Shown: positions 51,807-60,547, numbered from the stretch's first letter. The stretch is DNA of 64,000 nucleotides from an uncultured Alphaproteobacteria bacterium (GCA_902826695.1 CADEFU010000003.1:372001-436000); one strand, 5' to 3'. A program made the numbers and translations. Notes: a model not told the origin generated them from the sequence alone.

Positions 51807-52356
51807 GGGTTGGTTCATCACACTTCCGCTTGCCGCCGCGTTGGCGGCGAGCACCTCTCTCACGAACGCAGCGCCGCCGGAGTCACCCTCCGCGGCCGCC
51901 TTCCGCGAGGTAGCCAAAGTGCTGAACCACCCACGCTGCATGAACTGCCACACAACGGTAAACTGGCCGACGCAAGGCGAAACGCGTCAACGGCATACCT
52001 TTAACGTCATGCGCGGACCCGACGGTGGCGGCCCGCCCGGCATGCGTTGCACGACGTGCCATCAAGACAAGAACCAAGACGCGATGAATATCCCCGGCAC
52101 CAAGAATTGGCACATGGCGCCTATGACCATGGGCTGGACCGGACTCTCGCCCAACCAACTCTGCAAAGCACTGCTCGACCCCGCAAAGAACGGCGGCAAG
52201 ACGGGCGAGAAGGTGATCGAGCACTTGCGTTCAGACCCATTCGTCCTTTGGGCGTGGGCTCCCGGCGGGAAACGCAAGCCGCCGGAAATGGCGCACGCGG
52301 CATTCGTGGCCGCGGCCGATACTTGGATCAAGAAAGGCGCCGACTGCCCGCAATAG
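51799..52356 (+). CDS. Periplasmic diheme cytochrome c, partner of IorAB
   Basis: Protein of 185 aa with signal peptide MARGWFITLPLAAALAASTSLTNA. Two heme c motifs, CMNCH (about 51) and CTTCH (about 83), are 32 residues apart, with candidate axial ligands such as His and Met in NWHMAPMTMGW. It starts within the end of iorB. It is the likely electron acceptor that links the hydroxylase to the respiratory chain. Confidence 0.88.
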   Translation: MARGWFITLPLAAALAASTSLTNAAPPESPSAAAFREVAKVLNHPRCMNCHTTVNWPTQGETRQRHTFNVMRGPDGGGPPGMRCTTCHQDKNQDAMNIPGTKNWHMAPMTMGWTGLSPNQLCKALLDPAKNGGKTGEKVIEHLRSDPFVLWAWAPGGKRKPPEMAHAAFVAAADTWIKKGADCPQ

Positions 52357-52391
52357 CGGTGCGGCAACGCGTTGTTGCTAGCGCGGCCGCC

Positions 52392-52598
52392 TTACGCCGC
52401 CGCGAGGTTCTTCAACTGCGATGCCAGATGATCGCGAAGGCGTTCCTTCGGGATACGCGCGAGGTCTTCTTTTAGCGCCTGCGAAAGAACGCGATGTACG
52501 AGCAGATATGACTCGTTGATGCTGATGCCGTTGCGCTTGGCTTCGTCAATCAGCTCTGGGCCCATGGCCAGCACATCGAACAACCGGTTCTTCTTCAT
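52392..52598 (-). CDS. Small hypothetical protein, 68 aa
   Basis: Starts MKKNRLFDVLAMGPELIDEA with GGAGTGCACG upstream. It is highly charged and predicted helical throughout (SYLLVHRVLSQALKEDLARI, PKERLRDHLASQLKNL). No signal is present. The look is that of a small cytosolic regulator or adaptor, but I do not recognise the family. The frame is open upstream but not protein-like there. Confidence 0.7.
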   Translation of the reverse strand: MKKNRLFDVLAMGPELIDEAKRNGISINESYLLVHRVLSQALKEDLARIPKERLRDHLASQLKNLAAA

Positions 52599-52954
52599 CG
52601 TGCACTCCATTCCATTGTTTCGTTCTCGCTCGAGTGTGCAGCCAGAACGCCAACCTCCACCGCGGTGCACGGTGCCACAAACGCCCTTACCTGTCGCTGA
52701 CGAGTTCGTGACAAATTGTCTAAGCAATGAAGATGCGATGAACGTCACAACTGAAATTGCGCACATCGCACGGCACGCGGTTGCGCTGCAGCATGTTCGT
52801 TTGCAAAGCGCGCAGGCGGGCGATCCTCGAGAGCGCCCGCACGATTGCTGCACCGCACAGCGTTTCTGTTTCGCCTTTGAAAATTACTGTGAACACGCCT
52901 TCAGGCGCTGCCATCGTGCGACTGCGTGGTCAACGAACCGTCACTGGCACCGCT
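52599..52954. other. Intergenic gap, 356 bp, no clear gene
   Basis: Upstream region of the 68-aa gene and downstream of the phasin-like gene. Short frames on both strands lack ribosome sites and family character. I see no strong hairpin. Confidence 0.5.
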
Positions 52955-53443
52955 TCAATGCGGAGTCCGCGTTGCCGATTCGCCCGGTTTAGAGCGCGAA
53001 GCTGTCTTCTTCACCGGCCGATCATGGCCCGATTTGCCGTTCAGCGGCCGTGTTTTCACCGCCGTGAGCGGGGGCGGCATCACGACCTTGCCGTCCTCTG
53101 CCAGTTGCCCGGTAATCTTGGCCATCAAGTCGAACTGTGTCTGCACGTCGTCCATGATCCGCGCCATCGCGCCGGAAACCCAGCGCTGCCAAGCTTCCGC
53201 GCGCTTCTCTTGGTCGGTCTCGCCGTTCATTTCATGCAGCATCTTGAGCGCCGCTTCGGTGCCTTCCCGCCGCCGATCGAACCAAACGTCCAGATTGCTC
53301 TGAAAATTCTCCAGCATGTGCTTCTGCATCGCAAAGACGCGCTTCATGCTTTCGACATAGGCCCTGTTCGGAAACGGCACATTCATAAGCTCACTCAGGA
53401 CTTCGGCGGGCGTCTTGTCTTTCGGTGTTTTCTTGTCTGCCAT
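52955..53443 (-). CDS. Phasin-like protein
   Basis: Protein of 162 aa, cytosolic, helical and amphipathic. The core VPFPNRAYVESMKRVFAMQK, MLENFQSNLDVWFDRRREGT and WVSGAMARIMDDVQTQFDLM resembles the phasin/PHA granule-associated helical bundle. A basic, Lys/Pro/Ser-rich tail (about 130-162) resembles the C-terminal tails of such proteins. AAGGACCATTCCC precedes the ATG. The bdhA/patatin operon elsewhere in the window fits PHB storage. The phasin call is by pattern only. Confidence 0.6.
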   Translation of the reverse strand: MADKKTPKDKTPAEVLSELMNVPFPNRAYVESMKRVFAMQKHMLENFQSNLDVWFDRRREGTEAALKMLHEMNGETDQEKRAEAWQRWVSGAMARIMDDVQTQFDLMAKITGQLAEDGKVVMPPPLTAVKTRPLNGKSGHDRPVKKTASRSKPGESATRTPH

Positions 53444-53720
53444 GGGAATGGTCCTTCGAGGTGCGAGCGAAGTTGGATGGCCGGGGATGCTTCTTCTTTG
53501 GGCTGAGAAGCTTTCCATTCCGCCAAATTGCGGCCGCGATCCACGCCGCTCCAGCATTCCGGAAAAAGGCCGCTGTGGAGTTTCCGGTTTGCGCGCTTCA
53601 CGAAATCTCGCGCGCTGAAGCTGCCCGACCTTAAGCACGTCGACGCACGTTGGCCAGGCAAACTTGATCCAATCAATGCTCACCCGTCACAGAGTGCAAG
53701 TTTCTTCGCCGTCATATTGA

Positions 53721-54224
53721 TCACGACAGCGGGCGCCAGGGCGAAAGCCGCGGCCACCATCGCCGCACGCCGCGGCAGTAGACTTCGTAGTCTTCGCCGA
53801 ACATTTCACGCAGCGTCGGCTCCTCATACATCGTGACAAACGCTTGAAATCCAAGCCAAACCGCCGCCGCGCAAGCAAGTAGACGCCAATCGGAAAGAAG
53901 CAGCGCCCGGCCCAGTACGAGCGCGACGACGGCCACGTACATCGGATTGCGCACATGCCGGTAGAGCCCCGTCACGACCAGATGTTTGGTCGGCAACACC
54001 GGCGCCGGCGTTCCAAGCCCCTGAAACGCAAAGCGGCCGAACGAGTCCATGAGAGCGAAAAGCCCCGCGGCGGCAAGCGCCGCCCCCGCCATCCGCGTCC
54101 ATTCGCCCAGGAATGCCGGGCGCAACTCCCAGCCCGAAATCAACCATGGCAGCACGCCGGCTACCGTGCCGGGCGCCAGAATGAAGAAGATGGCCGAAGC
54201 AATGGCGGCTGAGACACGGTTCAT
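53721..54224 (-). CDS. Isoprenylcysteine carboxyl methyltransferase-family (PEMT/ICMT-like) protein
   Basis: Membrane protein of 167 aa with four or five hydrophobic spans. The diagnostic C-terminal region is LVVTGLYRHVRNPMYVAVVALVLG (split) and MYEEPTLREMFGEDYEVYCRGVRRW, the SAM-binding RHPxY and EE motifs of the ICMT/phospholipid methyltransferase group. MNRVSAAIAS at 54224 is taken as the start; a TTG nine codons upstream is possible. It could methylate a lipid, a thiol or a protein; the substrate is unknown. Confidence 0.85.
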   Translation of the reverse strand: MNRVSAAIASAIFFILAPGTVAGVLPWLISGWELRPAFLGEWTRMAGAALAAAGLFALMDSFGRFAFQGLGTPAPVLPTKHLVVTGLYRHVRNPMYVAVVALVLGRALLLSDWRLLACAAAVWLGFQAFVTMYEEPTLREMFGEDYEVYCRGVRRWWPRLSPWRPLS

Positions 54225-54308
54225 GCAATTCGCCGGAGAGGGGGCTCGCAATTCGAAAATGAGTTCCTATCTGCAAATTGTACAAGGCTTTCAACCGCAG
54301 CGGCATCC

Positions 54309-54686
54309 GTGAAGAAGAGACCGGTCATCATCGCCCTAGAAGACGAGCGCACGCCGCCCTGGCTGATCAGCGCGTTCATCGTCTTGTTCGGCGTGACATT
54401 GGTCGCCGCTATGCCTGCACTCGCTGCAGCGGCCAAAGCCAGTCCAACCGCGGCCAGTAGCCACCGCGCCACGCCCGAACGCATCGCCATCCGGGCCAAA
54501 GTTACGATTTTCCGCGCTCTTCAGCCGAAAGCACCCGGCGGCCCCGACCTCTTCTCCCAGGTCTCCCTCCCGCCGCGTCCCATCGCTTTCGCTGTTGAGC
54601 GCATTTCTGCGCGCCTGATCGACAGAGGCGCCGCCATAGCCCAGCGCGGCACCCGATCCCGCGCACCTCCCGCCCACAACGCGTGA
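54309..54686 (+). CDS. Hypothetical protein, 125 aa, uncertain
   Basis: From a GTG at 54309 the frame gives MKKRPVIIALEDERTPPWLI and then one hydrophobic span (about 19-42). A basic, low-complexity tail follows. A hairpin terminator comes directly after the stop (54692-54723), which favours expression on this strand. No ribosome site is visible and the antisense strand also has an open frame with a signal-like N-terminus, so the call is weak. Confidence 0.35.
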   Translation: MKKRPVIIALEDERTPPWLISAFIVLFGVTLVAAMPALAAAAKASPTAASSHRATPERIAIRAKVTIFRALQPKAPGGPDLFSQVSLPPRPIAFAVERISARLIDRGAAIAQRGTRSRAPPAHNA

Positions 54687-54690
54687 AGCC

Positions 54691-54727
54691 AAAAGCGCCG
54701 TAGCCCAACAGCTGCGGCGCTTTCTTC
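54691..54727. terminator. Bidirectional terminator hairpin
   Basis: AAAGCGCCGTAGC pairs with GCTGCGGCGCTTT (one internal mismatch) and is followed by CTTCGTTT on the plus strand; AAAA precedes it, giving a T-run on the minus strand as well. It separates the 54309 frame from the convergent EF-hand gene. Confidence 0.75.
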
Positions 54728-54730
54728 GTT

Positions 54731-55282
54731 TCACTTGGGTGCTTTGCGTAACGACGTCCGCCGCGTCAGCTCTTCCGCGCTGATGATCCCGTCGCCGTTG
54801 CGATCGGCGCGCATCGCGAGCGCGCGGGTCTTGCCACCGAACTCGTCCGGCGTGACCACCCCGTCGAGGTTCCAATCGGCGATGCGCAGGGTATCGACGG
54901 TGTCGCGGTCCGATGGCGGGCGGCCGGGATCGCGCCCCAGCGCGGCGGCTTTCACCTTCCACGCCTCGTACCGTGCGCGGCGGTCGGCCTTGCGCTTGTC
55001 GTTGTAGCGCAGGATCTCCGCCGCATCGAGCTTGCCGTCGCCGTTCGCATCCGCAGCACCGAACTGGGTCGTGATCCCCGCATCGATCTCGGACCGCGTG
55101 ATGCTGCCGTTCTTGTCCGCGTCGAACGAAGCGAACCGCAAAGCGTTCGACGAAGTAGCGGATTGGGCGGCGGCGGGCCGCTTGGACCCGCCCCAGTTTG
55201 AGGCCAGCGCAATCGCGGCCACCCCCACCACCAGCACGAAAGCCCCGGCCCCGACCATCGCCCATGTCTTGTTGATCATCAT
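54731..55282 (-). CDS. Four-EF-hand exported/anchored protein
   Basis: Protein of 183 aa with an N-terminal hydrophobic span (about 8-28, MVGAGAFVLVVGVAAIALAS). Four EF-hand loops follow: DADKNGSITRSE, DANGDGKLDAAE, DWNLDGVVTPDE and DRNGDGIISAEE. Nearly all Ca2+ ligand positions are filled. AAGGAGAAAGCAG precedes the double ATG at 55282. It is divergent from the two-component operon at 55461, the same arrangement as the EF-hand gene at 15613. A calcium buffer or sensor in the periplasm is likely. Confidence 0.9.
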   Translation of the reverse strand: MMINKTWAMVGAGAFVLVVGVAAIALASNWGGSKRPAAAQSATSSNALRFASFDADKNGSITRSEIDAGITTQFGAADANGDGKLDAAEILRYNDKRKADRRARYEAWKVKAAALGRDPGRPPSDRDTVDTLRIADWNLDGVVTPDEFGGKTRALAMRADRNGDGIISAEELTRRTSLRKAPK

Positions 55283-55401
55283 CTGCTTTCTCCTTGGCTA
55301 TGAACCCGCGAACAGCCGCGGATCGGTTCACAGATGCTGCGCCAAGCCCGCCCGTTTGGCGCGTTGGCGCTGGTCGCGAACTGTCGCGCGGCCGTTTTTC
55401 T

Positions 55402-55423
55402 GACACAGTTTGCGACAATGTTT
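55402..55423 (+). promoter_or_regulatory. Candidate OmpR-type direct repeats, second locus
   Basis: GACACAGTTT (55402-55411) and GACAATGTTT (55414-55423) lie 38-59 bp upstream of the response regulator start and match the pair at 15481-15500 in form (GACA followed by a T-rich end). Confidence 0.5.
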
Positions 55424-55460
55424 CGCCATCCACATCGAATGCTTCGGCCAAGATCACCGC

Positions 55461-56180
55461 ATGACCGTCGCAGGCCCACACATTCTGGTCGTTGACGACG
55501 CCCGCGAGATTCGCGAGCCGTTGATCAAGTACTTGCAGAAGAACGGCTACCGCGCGCTTGGCGCGGAAAGCGCAGCCACCGCGCGCAAGCACCTGCGCAC
55601 CGGGGCCTTCGACCTTATCGTCCTCGACATCATGATGCCCGGCGAAGACGGGCTGAGTTTCTGCCGCACCCTGCGCGAAACGAACGGCATCCCGGTCCTA
55701 TTCCTGACGGCGCGCGGCGAGGATGTTGACCGCATCCTCGGCATCGAGCTCGGCGCCGACGACTACATGGTCAAGCCGTTCAACCCGCGAGAGCTCATTG
55801 CTCGCATCGCGGCAATCCTGAAGCGCGTGCACGCTCCTCCGCCCAAACGCGAGCCGTCCAGCGGCCGCATCAAGTTCGACCGTTGGACCCTCGATGTCGC
55901 GAGCCGCGAACTCAGCGACGACAGCGGCATCGGCATCGCGCTCTCGAGCGGGGAGTACCGCATGCTCTGCGCGCTGATCGAGCGTCCGAATCTCACGCTC
56001 ACCCGAGACCAACTCCTCGACCTCACCCAAGGCCGCGACGCTGCCGCTTTCGACCGCGCGGTCGACAACGTGATGCTGCGCCTGCGCAAGAAGATCGAGC
56101 GCGACCCGCGCGACCCCAAGATCATCCGCACCGTCTGGGGCGGCGGCTATATCTTTGTCGCTGAGCCGATCGCGGCATGA
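55461..56180 (+). CDS. OmpR-family response regulator, second locus
   Basis: Regulator of 239 aa. The receiver is HILVVDDAREIREPL, with Asp in LIVLDIMMPGEDGLSFCR and Lys in DDYMVKPFNPRELIARI. The winged helix is LSSGEYRMLCALIERPNLTLTRDQLLDL to IIRTVWGGGYIFV. MTVAGPHIL at 55461 is the start that fits the fold. It is a clear paralogue of the regulator at 14704. The stop overlaps the kinase start by 4 bp. Confidence 0.93.
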   Translation: MTVAGPHILVVDDAREIREPLIKYLQKNGYRALGAESAATARKHLRTGAFDLIVLDIMMPGEDGLSFCRTLRETNGIPVLFLTARGEDVDRILGIELGADDYMVKPFNPRELIARIAAILKRVHAPPPKREPSSGRIKFDRWTLDVASRELSDDSGIGIALSSGEYRMLCALIERPNLTLTRDQLLDLTQGRDAAAFDRAVDNVMLRLRKKIERDPRDPKIIRTVWGGGYIFVAEPIAA

Positions 56181-57508
56181 GGGGCTGGCGCATTCCGCTC
56201 TGGCTTGAGCTCTCGGCTGCGATACTCCTCGCACTCCTCGCGTCGAACGCAATCACCTTTGCTATCGCCGAATACGATCGCGCGCAGGAAATCCGCGCCG
56301 AGCGCATGAGCGCCCTGGAAGACCGGCTCACCGCGCTGATGGGCTTGATCGCGCGCCTTCCTGCCAGCGAACACGAAGCGCTGTTCAAGGTTGCTTCGGT
56401 TCGCCGCGAGCGCGTCTCGACAAGCGACATCCCGCGCGTCGCGCTCAATGCCGAGCGGGACCCGTCTGCGGAGAAGAAGTTGAAAGCGGCACTAGGGTCC
56501 CTCGCAACGGCCGACGTTCGCGTCGCCAAGCGCGGCACACCCGAGATCCTCCCCTTCATGCCCAAGAAGCGTGGCGGCATTGAGCGCTTGAGCGTCGCCA
56601 TCGCGCTGCCGGGCGAGCGTTGGTTGAACGCAGAGTTCTTTTGGCCTGAGGGCGCAAATCTCCTGCCGGGACTTCTGCTATCGGCAGGTGTTGCCTCGCT
56701 CGCACTTATCGTCGTCGCGATCTGGTCGGCTTTTCGCTTGTCACGCCCGCTTCAGCGTCTCGCCCAAGCCTCCGCGAAGATGGCAGCAGGGCAGGCGGTC
56801 GAACCGATCCCCGAAACCGGCCCCGTCGTGCTCAAGACGGCGGCGCGTTCGTTCAACACCATGTCCCACCGCCTGATGGCGATGCTCGACAATCAGAAAG
56901 CGCTGCTTGGCGCGATTGCACATGATCTCCGCACGCCGATCACGTCGCTAAAGCTGAAGACGGAGTTCATCGACGATGCCGATGTCAGGCAGGGCATGCA
57001 GACGAGCCTCGACGAACTGCACGCGATGACCGAAGCGGCTCTCACCGCCGCCCGCACCGGCATCGGTGAAGAGCAAGCGCGCGACGTAGACGTCGCCGCG
57101 CTTGTCGAAAGCGTGTGCAACGACCTGACCGACCTCGGCCGCGACGTCGCGTTCGCGCCCGCCGGCGCAACGCCCGCGAAGTGCCGCCCCAACGATGTCA
57201 AACGCGCTGCCCGCAATCTGATCGAAAACGCGGTCAAGTACGGCAAGCGCGCCCGCGTATCCGTTGAGCGCGCAGCTGAAGGCATCGCTGTCGTCGTCGA
57301 TGATGACGGTCCGGGCCTGAAACCCAAAGATATGGAGCGTGCCTTCGAACCGTTCGCGCGACTGGACGCCTCGCGCAATCGCGAAGCCGGTGGCTACGGT
57401 TTAGGCCTTACGCTCGCTCGCGCCGTCGCCCGCGCGCACAGCGGCGACGTCGCCCTCGTCAACCGCGAAGGCGGCGGCCTTCGTGCAACACTGACCATGG
57501 CCGCTTAG
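56177..57508 (+). CDS. Sensor histidine kinase, second locus
   Basis: Kinase of 443 aa. TM1 is at about 8-30, a periplasmic domain at about 31-155 and TM2 at about 158-180. HAMP (LSRPLQRLAQASAKMAAGQ) follows, then H-box AIAHDLRTPITSLKL, N-box RNLIENAVKYG, and G-boxes DDDGPGLKP and GGYGLGLTLARAVARAH. It resembles the kinase at 13166 in its cytosolic half but lacks the proline tract. It ends with a 4-bp convergent overlap with the DUF1295 gene. Confidence 0.93.
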   Translation: MRGWRIPLWLELSAAILLALLASNAITFAIAEYDRAQEIRAERMSALEDRLTALMGLIARLPASEHEALFKVASVRRERVSTSDIPRVALNAERDPSAEKKLKAALGSLATADVRVAKRGTPEILPFMPKKRGGIERLSVAIALPGERWLNAEFFWPEGANLLPGLLLSAGVASLALIVVAIWSAFRLSRPLQRLAQASAKMAAGQAVEPIPETGPVVLKTAARSFNTMSHRLMAMLDNQKALLGAIAHDLRTPITSLKLKTEFIDDADVRQGMQTSLDELHAMTEAALTAARTGIGEEQARDVDVAALVESVCNDLTDLGRDVAFAPAGATPAKCRPNDVKRAARNLIENAVKYGKRARVSVERAAEGIAVVVDDDGPGLKPKDMERAFEPFARLDASRNREAGGYGLGLTLARAVARAHSGDVALVNREGGGLRATLTMAA

Positions 57509-58293
57509 CGTTTCGGCGGCAACGGCACAAACCCGGATGTCCGCTGCACATACGCCGCGTAGCCGGGTTTCGACCGCGCAAGATGCCCCTCGACCGTCGG
57601 CACGCCCGAAAGGCTTGTCAGCAGATAGGTCATCAGCACCGGCCCCGGCAGTGCCCAAAGCCCGAACCCGGCCTCTGCCGCGACCAGCCAAAGCCCCCAC
57701 CACACGCACGCATCGCCAAAGTAATTCGGATGCCGCGTGTACCGCCAAAGTCCGTGATCGAGCACCTTGCCCGCATTCGCCGGATTGGCGCGAAAGCGCA
57801 CCAGCTGCCAGTCGCCGATCGTCTCGAACAAGATGCCGGTGACGCTGAGCGCGATACCGCACCACGCAAGCGCGCCGAGCGAAGGCAACGTCCCCATTGC
57901 GCCGAACTGCACCGGCAGACTGACGATCCACTGCAACGGCGCCTGCAGTGCGAACACCATGACGAGTGCCGCCCACGCAAAGCTCCACCCGCGGCGCGCC
58001 TGCGCCTTCCCTAAGATCGCGGCATAGCGCCGGTCCACGCCGTGGCTACGCCAACGCCACAACAAATAGCCGCCGAGCCGCAAGCCCCAAATCGTGCACA
58101 GCCAAACCAGCGCCGTCGCATGTGGCGACCCCGGCGCATTCATGTAGCTGACCCACGCCGTGACGACGAGCCCGAGCGCCCACCAGCTATCGATGAAGCT
58201 GACGTCCTTCAGCCGCAGCGAAACAAGCCAAAGCGCCAGGAAGCAAAGCACCGTAACAACGGCGTTGACGACGAGAAGAGCCGCGATCTCCAT
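57505..58293 (-). CDS. DUF1295 membrane protein (steroid 5-alpha-reductase-like)
   Basis: Membrane protein of 262 aa with about six to seven spans. The C-terminal DUF1295 signature DHGLWRYTRHPNYFGDACVWWGLWL (split) carries the RHPNYFG core shared with steroid reductases and SAM methyltransferases of the ICMT fold. The start lies 2 bp after the CYP153 stop, so it is translated from the same message. A reductase acting on a lipid or fatty product is possible. Function unproven. Confidence 0.85.
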   Translation of the reverse strand: MEIAALLVVNAVVTVLCFLALWLVSLRLKDVSFIDSWWALGLVVTAWVSYMNAPGSPHATALVWLCTIWGLRLGGYLLWRWRSHGVDRRYAAILGKAQARRGWSFAWAALVMVFALQAPLQWIVSLPVQFGAMGTLPSLGALAWCGIALSVTGILFETIGDWQLVRFRANPANAGKVLDHGLWRYTRHPNYFGDACVWWGLWLVAAEAGFGLWALPGPVLMTYLLTSLSGVPTVEGHLARSKPGYAAYVQRTSGFVPLPPKR

Positions 58294-58295
58294 GC

Positions 58296-59546
58296 CTAGG
58301 GCGTGATCCTCACCGGCACCTCGGTAAACCCGTGCACGAAGTTCGACCGGACGCGCACCGGCTCGCCTACCAACTCGATCCGCTTGAAGCGCTTCAAGAT
58401 CTCTTCCCAGATGATTTTGAGCTGCATCTCGGCGACGCGGTTGCCCATGCAGCGGTGAATGCCGAAGCCGAACGAGATGTGATGCCGCGGATTGGCGCGG
58501 TCGATGATGAATTCGTCCGGCCGCTCGATCTCGCTCTCGTCCCGGTTGCCTGAAATGTACCAAAGCACGACCTTGTCGCCCTTGCGGATCGTCTTGCCGC
58601 CGACGACGGCATCGGCGAGCGCTGTGCGGCGCATATGCGCGAGCGGCGTCTGATAGCGGATGATCTCCGACACCATCGAGGGGACAAGCTCCGGGTTCGC
58701 GCGGAGTTTGTCGTACTCCTTGGGGTTCCGATTGAGCTGCACCACGCCACTGGAGATCGAGTTGCGCGTCGTATCGTTGCCGCCGACGATCAAGAGCATC
58801 AGCGTCCCGAGATAAAGCATCGGGTCCTTGTGCATGTCCTTCGTCGACGGGCTGCGCGCCAATAGCGAGATGAAGTCGAAGCCCTGCTTGTCGCTGTTCA
58901 CGCGCTCGTTCCAAAGTCGCGTGAAATAGGCAAGGCACTCCATCAAAATTTCCATCCGCTTTTCGCGCGGCAGCGTGGTGACGCCCACAGTCTCCGACGT
59001 AGTCGTGATGTCCGACCAATAAGGCAACAGATGCCGGTCCTTCCACGGGAAGTCGAACAACGTCGCCAACATCTGCGTCGTCAGCTCGATCGAAACTTTG
59101 TCCACCCAGTTGAACGTCTCGTTTATGGGCAACGCGTCTAAGATCTTGCCGGCGCGCTCGCGAATGATCGGCTCAAGCTCAGCCAGGCGCTGCGGATTGA
59201 CCGCAGGGTTCACGGCCTTGCGATGCTCGTCGTGGATGGGCGGGTCCATCGCGATGAACATCGGCGGCCGGAACTCCGCCGGGGCGTCGCCGATCACGAT
59301 GTCCGGATAGGATGAGAAGATGGCGGGGTTGGTCTCGATTTGCACGATGTCCTTGAACTTCGTGACCGACCAATAGGGCCCGAAGTCGCTGTTCGCGCAG
59401 TAGTGGATCGGGTCTTCCTTCCGCAGCCGCTTGAAATACTCCCAGTGCTCCTGCCGTTCGAACAGCTCCGCTTTGCTGACGTCGATCTGCGAAAGCGGCA
59501 TCGACCAGGCTTGGCTCTTCCCCGACGTCTGAAAGGCAGCTGACAT
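58296..59546 (-). CDS. Cytochrome P450, CYP153-type alkane/fatty acid terminal hydroxylase
   Basis: Soluble P450 of 416 aa. I-helix LLIVGGNDTTRNSISSGVV is at about 250. The ExxR motif is in SEIIRYQTPLAHMRRTALAD. The heme loop FGFGIHRCMGNRVAEMQ has Cys at about 365. The stretches FIAMDPPIHDEHRKAVNPAV, VDKVSIELTTQMLATLFDFP and ISGNRDESEIERPDEFIIDR match the CYP153 family as I know it. CYP153s omega-hydroxylate medium-chain alkanes using a ferredoxin and ferredoxin reductase. Neither is encoded nearby. Confidence 0.88.
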   Translation of the reverse strand: MSAAFQTSGKSQAWSMPLSQIDVSKAELFERQEHWEYFKRLRKEDPIHYCANSDFGPYWSVTKFKDIVQIETNPAIFSSYPDIVIGDAPAEFRPPMFIAMDPPIHDEHRKAVNPAVNPQRLAELEPIIRERAGKILDALPINETFNWVDKVSIELTTQMLATLFDFPWKDRHLLPYWSDITTTSETVGVTTLPREKRMEILMECLAYFTRLWNERVNSDKQGFDFISLLARSPSTKDMHKDPMLYLGTLMLLIVGGNDTTRNSISSGVVQLNRNPKEYDKLRANPELVPSMVSEIIRYQTPLAHMRRTALADAVVGGKTIRKGDKVVLWYISGNRDESEIERPDEFIIDRANPRHHISFGFGIHRCMGNRVAEMQLKIIWEEILKRFKRIELVGEPVRVRSNFVHGFTEVPVRITP

Positions 59547-59605
59547 AAGTGCTTCCTCCGGCAGTTTATGTTTGCCCGGAGGTTAGGCGCCTACTGCGGC
59601 GTCGT

Positions 59606-60499
59606 CTAGACCGCCCAGACCGAAGCGATGCGCCCAACTTCTGCGAGCACCGCTTGGTACCGGTCTTCGATGTCCTCGCTCGTCTGCGGTACGTTGAAGT
59701 AAGCGGCAACGACCAGCGGCGCGCGGTCCTTGGGCCATGCGATGGCGACATCGTTGTACTTGCCGACCTTGCCGTTCATGGCCGTGCCGGTCTTGTCACC
59801 CGCGGTCGATTCGGCAGGAAACCCAGCGCGCAATCGCTTGAGCCCGGTCTTTGTGTCGATCATCCATGCGCGCAGAGTCGTGGCTGCCTCGCGCGACAGC
59901 AACTCGCCCAGCAGAAGATTGCGAATTGTCTCGGCCATGGCCTTAGGCGTCGTCGTGTCGCGCTCGTCGTTCTCGACCCCGCCCGCATTCATCGCCGGCT
60001 CGTACCGGTCGAGCCGCGTGACGGTATCGCCGATGTCGCGGAAGAACTGCGTGAACCCGGCCGGCCCGCCGAGCTGCTTCACCAGCAGGTTGGCCGCCAC
60101 ATTGTCACTCGTCTTCTGCGCCGCCTCCGCGAGGTCGCGGATCGGCATCCCGCCCTTGTCGAGGTTTTTCTCGGTGACTGGTGCGTAGAACACCATGTCG
60201 TCCTTGCCATAGGGCACGACCGTGTCGAGCTTCAACTGGCCTTGGTCCGCCGCGCGCAAGATCGCCGCCGCAAGCGGCAGCTTAAACGTCGAACACATCG
60301 CAAATCGCTCGTCGGCGCGGTGCGAAAGCGTGCGCCCGCTTGCCGTGTCGATGACGTGAACGCCCAGCCGTCCACCCGACTTCTGCTCAAGGTCGATTAG
60401 CGCCCGCTTGTCGAGGTCGATCTTCGACCGCGCAGGCGCGGGGATGGCAACAAAAGCAGCCGAAGCCGCCAGAACAACGCGACGCGATACAGGTTTCAT
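59606..60499 (-). CDS. bla: Class A beta-lactamase
   Basis: Enzyme of 297 aa with a Tat-like signal (VSRRVVLAASAAFVAIPAPA). Active-site motifs are STFK (Ser at residue 70 here), SDN in KTSDNVAANLL, Glu in RYEPAMNAG and KTGT in GDKTGTAMNGK. These are the S70/K73, S130, E166 and KTG elements, all intact, so it should hydrolyse penicillins and possibly more. The start at 60499 is an ATG; a longer GTG start is less likely. It is a lone gene, about 29 kb from the BlaI/M56 operon. Confidence 0.94.
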   Translation of the reverse strand: MKPVSRRVVLAASAAFVAIPAPARSKIDLDKRALIDLEQKSGGRLGVHVIDTASGRTLSHRADERFAMCSTFKLPLAAAILRAADQGQLKLDTVVPYGKDDMVFYAPVTEKNLDKGGMPIRDLAEAAQKTSDNVAANLLVKQLGGPAGFTQFFRDIGDTVTRLDRYEPAMNAGGVENDERDTTTPKAMAETIRNLLLGELLSREAATTLRAWMIDTKTGLKRLRAGFPAESTAGDKTGTAMNGKVGKYNDVAIAWPKDRAPLVVAAYFNVPQTSEDIEDRYQAVLAEVGRIASVWAV

Positions 60500-60547
60500 A
60501 GGCCAAAACGACCATAGTTCGGGTCGCTTCACCAGTGACTGAGGTCA

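Noticed and set aside
52757..53506. Plus-strand 249-codon frame
   Set aside because: Mostly antisense of the phasin-like gene; Arg/Cys-rich with no domain signature.
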